This document shows, piece after piece, positions 18,547-26,621 of a DNA stretch of 63,721 nucleotides. The DNA lies in the NCBI GenBank assembly GCA_902783885.1, contig CACZSQ010000094.1, positions 1 through 63,721 on the forward strand. Reading direction: 5' to 3'. The DNA is from an uncultured Bacteroidales bacterium (GTDB taxonomy: Bacteria > Bacteroidota > Bacteroidia > Bacteroidales > Bacteroidaceae). The first letter of the stretch is position 1; each line of letters starts with the position of its first letter. The translations under genes and the position numbers were made by a program. The notes under the pieces were generated by a model. The model had not been told where the DNA came from, searched no databases, and was given only the letters and a program-made list of their open reading frames with translations.

Positions 18547-19364
18547 AACAGACACCACTACGGCCTATTATTCAACAAGCTCAACGGGCTCATACACCGA
18601 GTTAACGGGGAGTGGGCGGGGCAGGAGCTACAAGCTTCGTTACACGTTCATATTCCTTGCCTGCTGCGGCTCAGGTTTCTACTCTTTATCTGAAGATTGT
18701 ATGGAACACCTCCAACACTGGTGCTGTCATCGACGAGGTTCAGCTAACAGGTTCTTCCGCGGGTTCTCCCGCAACGTTCGATGTCACCCTCAACGGCTCT
18801 GGCTACGCGACCCACTGCTCCGAGTATCCGCTGGACTTCAGTGACTATGCAACTGCCGACTACAGCGCATGGTATATTACGGGCATTAGCGGCTCGACCA
18901 TCACCTTCTCTCAGATCACAGGCTCTGTGAAGGGTGGTACTGGTATGCTCCTGTGGGGTACGCCTAACGCGACTGTCACATTGACCTCTGTTGGAAGCTC
19001 CAACACACTTGATGACAACTTGCTCAATGGAACACTGGCTCCCACGTATGTGACAGCCGGTGGAGTCTATGGTCTCTCTGGTAACCAGTTCGTGCCGAGC
19101 AGCGTTGCTGGCACCATCCCCATAGGTAAGGCTTATCTCGATGCCAACGTCGTTCCAGAAGTCTCAGAAGTGAAGGCCTTCACCTTCGTATTCAAGGATG
19201 CAGATGGAATTGATACAATTGCCAAGAGCCAAGAGCCAAGCGCCAACGGCAAAATATTCAATCTCGCTGGGCAACGCATAGATAATTCACAATTCACAAT
19301 TCACAATTCACAATTACGCAAGGGGATCTATATTGTGAATGGCAAGAAAGTATTGGTCAAGTAA
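18547..19364 (+). pseudogene. C-terminal remnant of a second large secreted CTD protein
   Basis: An open frame runs from 18612 (MGGAGATSF) to 19364, 250 codons, but lacks a signal peptide. The bases just before it encode YYSTSSTGSYTELTGSG in another frame, a natural continuation, so a one-base frameshift near 18610-18618 and loss of the N-terminal part are likely. From about codon 57 the sequence aligns with the last 200 residues of the 14601-17687 product (GYATHCSEYPLDFS, QITGSVKGGTG, PTYV, GVYGLSGNQFV, KIFNLAGQR, IYIVNGKKVLVK). Two runs of intergenic-type repeat words (19226-19257 and 19281-19318) lie within the coding frame. Confidence 0.65.
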
Positions 19365-19372
19365 ATAATTCA

Positions 19373-19465
19373 AATCAAGAATTAGAGAATTAGAGAATAA
19401 AAGCTTTATACAGTTTACTCCATCATTAGGTTGTGAGAGAGTTCTCTAATTCTCGAATTCTTGAT
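19373..19465. repeat. Second copy of the AGAATTAGAGAATT inverted word element
   Basis: The left arm 19373-19399 and right arm 19441-19465 match those at 17692-17791; the core between them differs completely. It occupies the same place, between a CTD gene and a small-peptide gene. Confidence 0.8.
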
Positions 19466-19486
19466 AAAAAGAAAAATATCTAGAAG

Positions 19487-19675
19487 ATGAAAAAGATATA
19501 TACAATTCCCACGACACTGATGATGGCTGTGCAGCAGCAGATGGTTATCGCTGGTGGCCCTAGCGTAACTGTTAACCGGTCATCTGCTGGTGTTAATCCT
19601 GGCGAATTTCAAGTCAAGGAAGACCGCAGCAGCCGTTCCGACTACAACGTCTGGAACGAAGACTGGAATAAATAA
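19487..19675 (+). CDS. small conserved peptide, 62 residues (paralogue 2)
   Basis: It encodes MKKIYTIPTTLMMAVQQQ, then VIAGGPSVTVNRSS and the end SDYNVWNEDWNK. About half of its residues match the 17821-18015 peptide, strongest in the N-terminal 10, the NRSS centre and the last 12. Its IAGGP corresponds to IAASP in the paralogue, a place where a leader-cleavage site could lie. The function is unknown. It is followed within the stop codon by a palindromic terminator. Confidence 0.7.
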   Translation: MKKIYTIPTTLMMAVQQQMVIAGGPSVTVNRSSAGVNPGEFQVKEDRSSRSDYNVWNEDWNK

Positions 19676-19694
19676 GACCTAGATCTTACGTGCA

Positions 19695-19761
19695 TAAGAT
19701 GCAGGTCTTCGGCGCTTAAGACCTAGGTCTTCAGGACTTAAGACCTGCATCTTATTTTTTT
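19695..19761 (+). terminator. Intrinsic terminator built of AAGACCT words
   Basis: TAAGATGCAGGTCTT (19695-19709) pairs perfectly with AAGACCTGCATCTTA (19740-19754), followed by a T-run. A second palindrome, AAGACCTAGGTCTT (19718-19731), sits in the loop. The words match the 1858-1912 repeat. Confidence 0.8.
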
Positions 19762-19862
19762 ACGTGTGGAAGCTCAAGGAATAATTTATTTATGGTAGTT
19801 CGAACAGGGTACATGCACTCGGTACTTAACTGAGTGATTCCCTGTTGATTAAATACCGATGA

Positions 19863-19929
19863 AGGGTACACTCAGCCTACACTCAGGGTTCACTCCTCGT
19901 GTATTCTTAGTGTACCCTGAGTGTACCCT
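19863..19929. repeat. GGGTACACTCAG word hairpin
   Basis: AGGGTACACTCAG (19863-19875) is the exact reverse complement of 19917-19929. Related words (ACACTCAGGG, GTGTACCCTGAGTG) lie between them and around 19807-19845. The gap 19762-20122 holds no gene. Confidence 0.75.
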
Positions 19930-20122
19930 ATACGCTGCCTTTTCTGCACTCAAATTGTTGATATACAACAAAATACATTGCTAGTGTATGTAGGCAATTG
20001 CAAGTGCTATAATTTTATATTGGTGTCCGCTAAAACTTATAATCCATAAAAAATTGAGCCATACGCCTAATTTTCGCAAAAAACTTGTAAGAGGGCTTCT
20101 CCGTGCGAAAAGATTGCAAAAA

Positions 20123-20154
20123 TTTGGTCGAATACGTGAAAGAACTTATCTTTG
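20123..20154 (+). promoter_or_regulatory. Promoter of the PIN toxin-antitoxin operon
   Basis: TTTG 20123-20126, 20 bases, TATCTTTG 20147-20154, exact consensus. The leader is about 15 bases to ATG 20173. Confidence 0.8.
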
Positions 20155-20172
20155 CAGCGAGAAATAGATATT

Positions 20173-20412
20173 ATGATGAACATTTCATTCCAACAGAGAG
20201 CACAACTGGAGTTGCTGAATGTAGTGAACGGTATTCAGACAGAGAGGGAATTTAATGAGTTCCGTGATGTCTTAGCGCATTACTATGCAACCAAGGCACA
20301 ACAAGGTATTGATGCCTTATGGGACAAGGGCGTAATCAATCCAGAAACTATTGAAGAATGGGGGAATGAGCACATGAGAACCCCTTATCGTAATGCAAAG
20401 AATTGTTCTTGA
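20173..20412 (+). CDS. antitoxin-like protein paired with a PIN toxin
   Basis: 79 residues (MMNISFQQRAQLELLNVVNG...). The frame opens earlier with a TTG inside the -7 box, so ATG 20173 is chosen. It is soluble and helical, without a clear DNA-binding motif that I can name. It overlaps the toxin gene by 20 bases, the usual order for type II modules (antitoxin first). The antitoxin role is inferred from the overlap and from the PIN neighbour. Confidence 0.7.
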   Translation: MMNISFQQRAQLELLNVVNGIQTEREFNEFRDVLAHYYATKAQQGIDALWDKGVINPETIEEWGNEHMRTPYRNAKNCS

Positions 20413-20797
20413 TACGAACTGCTTGCTACAGGTTCTGCCATCATGTAGTCCTTACCATAAGGTTTGGGAAGATATTTTGTCAGGAAAGATTGTGTTGTGC
20501 GTTAATACCGATATCCTGGCAGAGTATGAGGAAATCATTGCCTTAAAGACAACTCCGGAAATAGCCTATCATGTGGTTGAAGCTATTGCCCGTTTACATA
20601 CTACTTTTTTTCAAGATGTTTATTATCATTTTGGACTAATTGTAGATGATGTCGATGATAATAAATTTGTTGATTGTGCTGTTGCAGCCGGGGCTGACTT
20701 TCTTGTATCTAATGATAAGCATTTTGATGTTCTCCGTACTATTTCATGGCCACGGATAGTTGTCATTCGCCTTCGTGATTTTATGATGCATATATAA
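20393..20797 (+). CDS. PIN-domain toxin (VapC-like ribonuclease)
   Basis: 134 residues of PIN fold. The first acidic residue is D7 in RIVLDTNCLLQ, another acid lies in TDILAEYEEI, and the C-terminal pair is in VDDNKFVDCAVAAGADFLVS. These acids bind Mg2+ for cleavage of RNA, often tRNA, by PIN toxins. This is the shorter PIN family typical of Bacteroidetes and cyanobacteria. The start lies inside the antitoxin gene, so expression is coupled. A strong hairpin follows. Confidence 0.85.
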   Translation: MQRIVLDTNCLLQVLPSCSPYHKVWEDILSGKIVLCVNTDILAEYEEIIALKTTPEIAYHVVEAIARLHTTFFQDVYYHFGLIVDDVDDNKFVDCAVAAGADFLVSNDKHFDVLRTISWPRIVVIRLRDFMMHI

Positions 20798-20828
20798 TTG
20801 CATATTCGGTAATTTAGAATAAATTATT

Positions 20829-20860
20829 AAGCCCTGCAGACGAGGTGGTCTGCAGGGCTT
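20829..20860. terminator. Bidirectional terminator
   Basis: AAGCCCTGCAGAC pairs perfectly with GTCTGCAGGGCTT around a 6-base loop (GAGGTG), between the convergent toxin and GH57 genes. Confidence 0.85.
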
Positions 20861-20905
20861 CTTCGTAACTCCAGAGTTAGTGTTTGTCTGTGGGCTTAGA
20901 AAGTC

Positions 20906-22420
20906 TTACTTCTTAGCGGGAGCTTTCTTGGCAGGGGCTTTCTTGGCTGGAGCCTTCTTTGCGGGTTCTGCCTCCTTGGCGGCGGGCTCTGCAGCAGGCT
21001 TCGCAGGCTCTGCCTTCTTGGCCGGTGCCTTCTTTGCGGGTGCTGCCTTTGCTGGGGCAGCCTTCTTCGCAGGCGCTGCTTTCTTGGCAGGTGCTGCTTT
21101 CTTGGCAGGTGTCTCGGCCTTGCCTTCGAACTTCTGCAGACGGGCTTGCAGGCGGGTGATCTCGGAATCCTTCACGTTGATCTCGTCGGCCTGGTTGCGG
21201 ATGGTGGTCAGCAGGGCGTTCAGCTCGTCGTTCTCAATCTCGGTGGGATAGAGGGCGTTGACGCGGTTGATGAAGTCGCCGAGGATGTTCATGTAGTTGG
21301 TGAAGGCATCGTAGGGGCTGTCGTAGATGCCGCGGTAGAAGCCGACTCCCACATTCTTAGTGGTCATGAAGCTGAAGTTGTTGGAAGCCTGGATGCGGTC
21401 CCAGTCCTGGGTGATGCGACGGTCCTTGCAGATGAGCACGCGGTCGGCGATGCTGTAGAGCTTGTGGAAAGCCTCGCGCTGCATGACATTACCAAGCCAG
21501 CAGCTGGTGTCGCGCTCTTCGTCGTTCCAGCTCATGGGATAGGGCACCTCGATGGGGGCTACGCTCTTGGACTTGGCGATGATCTCGCTCGGGGTGGCGA
21601 AGGTGATGCCGCGGTCCTTGGCTACGGCGGGCAGCGCCTTGATGAACTCCAGGATGTTGGAGCTCAGCGGCTGGTAGATGCCCAGTGCGCACAACTCCAT
21701 GAAGATGTTGACAATCTTCTCCTCCTCTGGCAGCTGGGCAATCCAGTCCATATAGGTGTCGGCAAAGAGGGGATACTCGTTCCACGAGGAGTCGTTGAAG
21801 CGGAGTGAGATGTCGTCGCTGAGCTTGTAGTCGCGCAGGAGCAACTTCAGGTTGGGGTTCTGGGCGCAGTGGTAGAGGAAGTGGGGACTCTTCCATCCGA
21901 GGATGTGCTTGGCGCCCTCGGCAATCATGCCCTTGTAGCCCATGTCGGCCACGAGGCCGCCGATGTCGTCGCTGTAGATGAGGGAGCTGTTGCGGAGCAC
22001 AGTGGGCTTCTTGCCGAAGAGTTCCTTCATCTTCTTGGCCTGGCGCTCCACCTCGTCGCGGAAGACGTCCTCGTTGATGAGTGAGCTGAGGCCGTGGCTG
22101 TAGGGCTCGGCGAGGAACTCCACGCAGCCGGTCTCATTGAGCTCCTGCAGCAGCTCGATGACCTCGGGAGCGTACTGCTCCAGCAGTTCGAGGGCGCAAC
22201 CGCTGATGGAGAAGGAGACCTTGAAGGCTTTGCCATAGGTCTTGGCCATCTCGAGGAAGGTCTTGATGGCGGGGATGTAAGAACGCTCTGCGGTCTCGGT
22301 GATGCCGCGCTCGTTCTCGTAGTCATCGAAATAGTAGTGATCCTTACCTATCTCAAAGAAGCGATAGCGCTTGAGATGTACGTTCTGGTGGATCTCAAAA
22401 TAAAGACAGATGGTCTTCAT
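20906..22420 (-). CDS. GH57-family glycosidase with Lys/Ala/Pro-rich tail
   Basis: 504 residues. The N-terminal catalytic barrel begins MKTICLYFEIHQNVHLKRYR, with the early histidine of GH57. EFLAEPYSHGLSSL and the segment around FNDSSWNEYPLF follow. GH57 enzymes include alpha-amylases, amylopullulanases and 4-alpha-glucanotransferases; which one cannot be stated. Residues about 415-433 form a coiled coil. From about 435 to 504 the chain is PAKKA repeats (about 70 residues), like the tails of histone H1-type proteins. There is no signal peptide. It is last in an operon with GT4 and GH133, pointing to intracellular glycogen or maltodextrin metabolism. Confidence 0.88.
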   Translation of the reverse strand: MKTICLYFEIHQNVHLKRYRFFEIGKDHYYFDDYENERGITETAERSYIPAIKTFLEMAKTYGKAFKVSFSISGCALELLEQYAPEVIELLQELNETGCVEFLAEPYSHGLSSLINEDVFRDEVERQAKKMKELFGKKPTVLRNSSLIYSDDIGGLVADMGYKGMIAEGAKHILGWKSPHFLYHCAQNPNLKLLLRDYKLSDDISLRFNDSSWNEYPLFADTYMDWIAQLPEEEKIVNIFMELCALGIYQPLSSNILEFIKALPAVAKDRGITFATPSEIIAKSKSVAPIEVPYPMSWNDEERDTSCWLGNVMQREAFHKLYSIADRVLICKDRRITQDWDRIQASNNFSFMTTKNVGVGFYRGIYDSPYDAFTNYMNILGDFINRVNALYPTEIENDELNALLTTIRNQADEINVKDSEITRLQARLQKFEGKAETPAKKAAPAKKAAPAKKAAPAKAAPAKKAPAKKAEPAKPAAEPAAKEAEPAKKAPAKKAPAKKAPAKK

Positions 22421-22423
22421 ATA

Positions 22424-22453
22424 GTTTAATGTTTAATGATTAACGTTTAATGT
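22424..22453. repeat. GTTTAATG word repeat
   Basis: Three TTTAATG words in the 26-base gap between the GH57 and GT4 genes, reaching into the stop of the latter. Confidence 0.5.
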
Positions 22454-23730
22454 GAATACTTTTCCAGGCACTGGTCATAGAGCTTGCGGATGCGCACGCC
22501 CACCTTCTCCCAGGTGATGCCATCGACTTCCTTCTTGCCTTCGACCTGTAGGTACTCGTGGAGGGCGTCGTTGGTGCAGAGACTGTACATGGCATCGGCC
22601 ATGGCATCGATGTCCCAGTAGTCGGTCTTGATGCACTTGTCGAGAATCTCGGCGCAGCCGCTCTGCTTGGAGATGATGCTCGGCACGCCGCTCTGCATGG
22701 CTTCCAGAGGACTGATGCCGAAGGGCTCGGAGACGGAGGGCATGACATAGACATCGCTGTCGCGGAAGATCTCGAACACCTGCTTGCCTTTCATGAAGCC
22801 GGGGAAGTGGCAGCGGTCGGCGATGCCGTAGGCGGCAGCCATGTCGATCATGGCGTTCATCATGTCACCGGAGCCGGCGAAGCAGAAGCGTACGTTTTGG
22901 GTGCGCTCGAGCACACGCTTGGCGGCTTCGATGAAGTACTCGGGACCTTTCTGCATCGTGATGCGGCCGAGGAAGGTGACGACCTTCTCCTTGCGGTCCT
23001 TGTAGGGCAGACGCTTATCGACAATCTCCTGCAACTCGGGTGCGAGGGGATAGACGGCGTTGTGCATGGCGAAGCACTTGGCGGGATCCTGACCATAGTG
23101 GTTGATGACCGTCTGGCGTGTGAGCTCTGACACACACATGATGCAGTCGGCATTGTCCATACCGTTGCGCTCGATGCCATAGACCGTCGGGTTGACGTTG
23201 CCGCGTGAGCGGTCGAAGTCGGTGGCGTGGACGTGGATGACGAGGGGCTTGCCGCTGACCTGCTTGGCATGGATGCCGGCGGGGTAGGTGAGCCAGTCGT
23301 GGGCGTGGATGATGTCGAACTGTTCCGTGCGAGCCACGACACCGGCGATGATGGAGTAGTTGTTGATCTCCTCCGTCAGGTTGCCGGGATAGCCGCCTGC
23401 GAACTCCATGCAGCCGAGGTCGTTGACGTGCATATAATTGAAGTCGGCATAGAGGTGGTCACGGTAGCGGAAGTAGTCTTCCGGCTGCATGATGTTGCCG
23501 AGGCGCTGACGGACATAGTCGTAGTTGACGTCGCGCCAGACAATGGGCACCGAGTTCATGCCGATGATCTTGCAGGCACTCTGATCCTCATCGCCGAAGG
23601 GACGAGGCAGGCAGAGGAGCGTCTCGATGTCGCCCTGTGCCTTGAGGCCGTGCGTAATACCATAATTGGCGGTGGCGAGTCCACCGAACACATGAGGAGG
23701 ATACTCCCATCCGAACATTAATACTTTCAT
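22447..23730 (-). CDS. GT4-family glycosyltransferase, glycogen synthase-like
   Basis: 427 residues of GT-B fold. The start MKVLMFGWEYPPHVFGGLATA carries the glycine-rich donor-side loop of glycogen and starch synthases. HAHDWLTYPAGIHAK, VSELTRQTVINHYG and FLGRITMQKGPEYFIEAA follow. The E-x7-E motif is EPFGISPLEAM, near residue 340. It probably transfers glucose to an alpha-glucan. It lies 18 bases after the GH133 gene and 26 before GH57, so the three are co-transcribed. Confidence 0.9.
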   Translation of the reverse strand: MKVLMFGWEYPPHVFGGLATANYGITHGLKAQGDIETLLCLPRPFGDEDQSACKIIGMNSVPIVWRDVNYDYVRQRLGNIMQPEDYFRYRDHLYADFNYMHVNDLGCMEFAGGYPGNLTEEINNYSIIAGVVARTEQFDIIHAHDWLTYPAGIHAKQVSGKPLVIHVHATDFDRSRGNVNPTVYGIERNGMDNADCIMCVSELTRQTVINHYGQDPAKCFAMHNAVYPLAPELQEIVDKRLPYKDRKEKVVTFLGRITMQKGPEYFIEAAKRVLERTQNVRFCFAGSGDMMNAMIDMAAAYGIADRCHFPGFMKGKQVFEIFRDSDVYVMPSVSEPFGISPLEAMQSGVPSIISKQSGCAEILDKCIKTDYWDIDAMADAMYSLCTNDALHEYLQVEGKKEVDGITWEKVGVRIRKLYDQCLEKYSH

Positions 23731-23748
23731 AGTTGCTTCCTCCTTGTT

Positions 23749-25692
23749 TTATTCCATAATATATTTATCAAGTAACTTGACGACGCGCATGATCTCGGCC
23801 ACGTTCATGGCGAAACTCATGGCACCGCGTCCGTGGAAGGGCGGGTTGCCGTCGAAGACCTCGGGCAGCGTGCCGATGCAGTGGTAGAAGAGTTCCTCCT
23901 CGTAGCCTACGAGCTGGCGCTCCACGAAGCTGACGCGTGAGTAGCCGAAGACCTTCAGGCACGCTTCGAGATAGAAGCCTGCGAGCCAAGGCCATGCGGT
24001 GCCCTGATGGTAGGCGTAGTCGCGTTGCACCTGAGGACCTACGTACATGGGGTTGTAGCCTCCGCTCTTGGGCGAGAGGGTGCGGAGCCCCTTGGGCGTG
24101 AGCAGCTCCTTGGTGCACATGTCGAGCACACCTTTCTTCTGCTTGGCATCGAGGGGTGAGTAGTCAAAGGCGCAGGCGAAGATCATGTTCGGGCGGACGC
24201 TCCAGTCAACGTTGGTGCCATCGACATAGTCGAGCAGATAGCCGAAGTCGTTGAGGAAAGTCTCCAGGAAGTTCTTCTTCGTCTTCTCCGCCATAGCCTC
24301 CAGAGAGGCGGCTTCGTCGGCATCGTTCATGTGGCGGCAGACGTTGGCACTGAACATGAGTGCGTTGTACCACAGTGCGTTGAACTCAACAATGTAGCCG
24401 GAGCGCGGGACGATGGGGTGGCCGTTCTGGCTGGAGTTCATCCATGTGATGGCTTTGTCGCGTCCGTTGGAATAGACGAGACCGTTCTCGTGCATGTACA
24501 GGTTGGGGTGCTTGCCGGCAATGAGCCATCCCATGATGTCGCGCAGCAACTGCCCGTACTTCTGGATGCCCTTGTCCATGCCCACGAACTTGCAGTACTG
24601 CTGGATACACCATACGGCCCACAAGAGCACGTCGGGATGCTCCATCTCGTAGATCCTGACGCTGAGAGGCTTGTCGTTGATGAACTGGCGGATGCCCTTC
24701 TCGGCGGTGGCCATCACCTTCTCGAAGTGGTCAACCTCATCGTTGGTCAGCGTGAGGCCGGGCAGGGAGATGAACATATCGCGTGCGCGGCACTTGAACC
24801 AAGGATAGCCGGCGAGGATGTAGGTCTCGCCCTCACGGTAGTTGAAGAACTGGTGGGCGCTGTTGACGAGGCAGTGGTAGAAGTTGTCGCGCGGGGTGCG
24901 TATGTTGACTTCGAAGTCGGCGAGTTCCTTCAGTTTGGAAGGATTGCACTCCTTGATGCCGGCAGAGAAGACTACGCTCTCGCCCTTCTTGATGTCGAAC
25001 TCGAAATAGCCGGGGACGTAGAGATCCTCATTCGAGGCGTAGCCGCGCTCGGTCTCCTTGGGGTAGTCAACGCCGCGGTACCAGTCGGGGCGGAACACCC
25101 ATTCGGCCTTCTTGTTGAGCTGCATGTAGAGGTCGGGATAGCCGGGGTACATGCAGGTCTTGATGCCGTTCTTCACTTCCTGATAGTCGCGGTTGGCACG
25201 GGGATTCTCATGGGTGAACTCGCGCACGCTGCGGAATGCGAGCCAGGGCTGCAGGCGGAGCGTGGTCTTGGAATGGGCGTCGAGTAGCGTGTAACGGATG
25301 AGCACGCGGTCCTCGAAGTGCTGGAACATCAGTTCGCGCTTCAGGAAGACGCCGCCGACACGGTAGATGGTGGTAGGAACTTGTTGACAGTCATACTCGC
25401 GGATGTACTTGTGGCCGCGAGGACTGAAGTTGTCGCCTTGATACTTGTGGAGTCCGAGGTTGAATTCTGCGCCGTGCTGGATGACTGTGCAGTCGAGCGA
25501 CGAGAGCAGGACGTGGTTCTCATCGTCCAGCTCCGGCACAGGCACTACAAGCAGTCCGTGGTACTTACGCGTGTTGCAATCCAGGATGGTGGAACACGAA
25601 TAAGCCCCCGAGCGGTTGCTTCGCAGGACTTCTTTTTTCAGAGCTTCCTCCAGATTGGTCATCAAGGTCTTGTCAAACTGTAAATAGCTCAT
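23749..25692 (-). CDS. glycogen debranching enzyme (amylo-alpha-1,6-glucosidase, GH133)
   Basis: 647 residues. The N-terminal domain (about 1-270; RSNRSGAYSCSTILDCNTRKYHGLLV) is the bacterial Glyco_hydro_debranch N region. The C-terminal alpha/alpha barrel (about 290-640) has AGYPWFKCRARDMFISLPGL, GLVYSNGRDKAITWMNS and QGTAWPWLAGFY, all typical of GDE_C. It hydrolyses alpha-1,6 branch points during glycogen breakdown. It is the first gene of the operon. The 25693-25890 gap carries the rightward promoter of the Crp gene; leftward CAAAAATA matches (25763-25770, 25789-25796) are uncertain promoters for this gene. Confidence 0.92.
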   Translation of the reverse strand: MSYLQFDKTLMTNLEEALKKEVLRSNRSGAYSCSTILDCNTRKYHGLLVVPVPELDDENHVLLSSLDCTVIQHGAEFNLGLHKYQGDNFSPRGHKYIREYDCQQVPTTIYRVGGVFLKRELMFQHFEDRVLIRYTLLDAHSKTTLRLQPWLAFRSVREFTHENPRANRDYQEVKNGIKTCMYPGYPDLYMQLNKKAEWVFRPDWYRGVDYPKETERGYASNEDLYVPGYFEFDIKKGESVVFSAGIKECNPSKLKELADFEVNIRTPRDNFYHCLVNSAHQFFNYREGETYILAGYPWFKCRARDMFISLPGLTLTNDEVDHFEKVMATAEKGIRQFINDKPLSVRIYEMEHPDVLLWAVWCIQQYCKFVGMDKGIQKYGQLLRDIMGWLIAGKHPNLYMHENGLVYSNGRDKAITWMNSSQNGHPIVPRSGYIVEFNALWYNALMFSANVCRHMNDADEAASLEAMAEKTKKNFLETFLNDFGYLLDYVDGTNVDWSVRPNMIFACAFDYSPLDAKQKKGVLDMCTKELLTPKGLRTLSPKSGGYNPMYVGPQVQRDYAYHQGTAWPWLAGFYLEACLKVFGYSRVSFVERQLVGYEEELFYHCIGTLPEVFDGNPPFHGRGAMSFAMNVAEIMRVVKLLDKYIME

Positions 25693-25820
25693 AAGTTAGT
25701 AATGGTTATTTTTAGGTATGCAAATACTCATTAAAATAGGCATAAATAGCCGATTTTGTCCTCAAAAATAGCCATTTCTTCTGATACACAAAAATATTTT
25801 CCACAAAAGTTACGCATAAG

Positions 25821-25852
25821 TTTGCTGTTTTTCTTGAAAAGTTGTATTTTTG
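25821..25852 (+). promoter_or_regulatory. Promoter of the Crp/Fnr gene
   Basis: TTTG 25821-25824, 20 bases, TATTTTTG 25845-25852. The leader to ATG 25892 is about 36 bases and includes an AGAAGG ribosome-binding-like sequence. Confidence 0.75.
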
Positions 25853-25891
25853 TGCCGTATAACATATAAAAGAGGGAGTAAAAAGAAGGTT

Positions 25892-26593
25892 ATGGCACGT
25901 AAAAGTTTGAGTATAGAAGATGTTTTGCCGCATCTGTCATTGTTAACAGGTTTGTTAACTGCTGAGCAGCGTGTCAGTTTTATGCGCCACGCCTCAGTGC
26001 ATGTATATAAGAAGAATCAGAAGATCTACGAGGAAGGCGATATGCCGACGCATTTGTTGTGCCTTGTTTCCGGAAAGGTGAAGATTCACAAGGAGGGCGT
26101 CGGCGGACGTTCACAGATTGTCCGCGTGTTGCGGCCTGTAGATTACTTCGGCTACCGTGCTGCATTTGCGAGCCAGAATTATGTGTCGGCAGCTACGGCC
26201 ATTGAACCTACGATTGTCGTGCGTGTACCGGTCGGCACGGTGATTCATCTCATCCTGGAGAACGCTCGTCTGGGGTGGTTCTTCATGGAGCGGCTGGCGA
26301 AGGGACTGGGCACTGCCGACGAGCGCGTGGTCAGCCTCACGCAGAAGCATATCCGCGGGCGTCTGGCCGAGTCGTTGCTGTTCCTGCGTGAGAGCTATGG
26401 CGTGGAGGAAGACGGCTGCACGCTGAGTATTTATCTCAGCCGCGAAGATTTGGCAAGCCTCTCAAACATGACGACATCCAACGCCATCCGCACCCTCTCA
26501 GCTTTTGCCGCAGAGAAGATGGTGGCTGTAGATGGGCGCAAAATCAAGATTCTGGAAATCGGAAAACTGGAGAAGATCAGCCGTGTAGGTTAA
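25892..26593 (+). CDS. Crp/Fnr family transcriptional regulator
   Basis: 233 residues. The N-terminal cyclic-nucleotide-binding-like beta roll (about 15-125; YEEGDMPTHLLCLVSGKVKIH) is followed by a dimerisation helix (about 125-150). A C-terminal winged HTH contains LSREDLASLSNMTTSNAIRT. No Fnr-type cysteine cluster is present, so oxygen sensing by an iron-sulfur cluster is unlikely. The frame opens upstream at 25850 inside the -7 box, so ATG 25892 is used. The ligand and targets are unknown. It is divergent from the glycogen operon, which it may control (inference). Confidence 0.9.
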   Translation: MARKSLSIEDVLPHLSLLTGLLTAEQRVSFMRHASVHVYKKNQKIYEEGDMPTHLLCLVSGKVKIHKEGVGGRSQIVRVLRPVDYFGYRAAFASQNYVSAATAIEPTIVVRVPVGTVIHLILENARLGWFFMERLAKGLGTADERVVSLTQKHIRGRLAESLLFLRESYGVEEDGCTLSIYLSREDLASLSNMTTSNAIRTLSAFAAEKMVAVDGRKIKILEIGKLEKISRVG

Positions 26594-26621
26594 TCGGACT
26601 CTCTGCCTGGGCGGTGCTGTT

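Noticed and set aside
18547-19364. Complete secreted protein of 250 residues starting at 18612
   Set aside because: No signal peptide, no ribosome-binding site and evidence of a frameshift just upstream; treated as a remnant.
17821-19675. RiPP biosynthetic cluster around the small peptides
   Set aside because: No radical SAM, LanM/LanC, YcaO, ATP-grasp or peptidase-transporter gene lies near; kept only as a weak idea.
20152-20172. TTG start for the antitoxin at 20152
   Set aside because: It lies inside the -7 box; ATG 20173 is the sensible start.
20880-21251. Rightward Ala/Gly/Phe-repeat frame
   Set aside because: It is the reverse strand of the PAKKA tail of GH57; the repeat creates an open frame on both strands.
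24331-25287. Rightward frame of 318 codons opposite the GH133 gene
   Set aside because: Val/Ala/Gly-rich shadow of the debranching enzyme, without homology features.
25712-25933. Leftward 73-codon frame in the GH133-Crp gap
   Set aside because: It covers the Crp promoter and the Crp start; composition looks non-coding.
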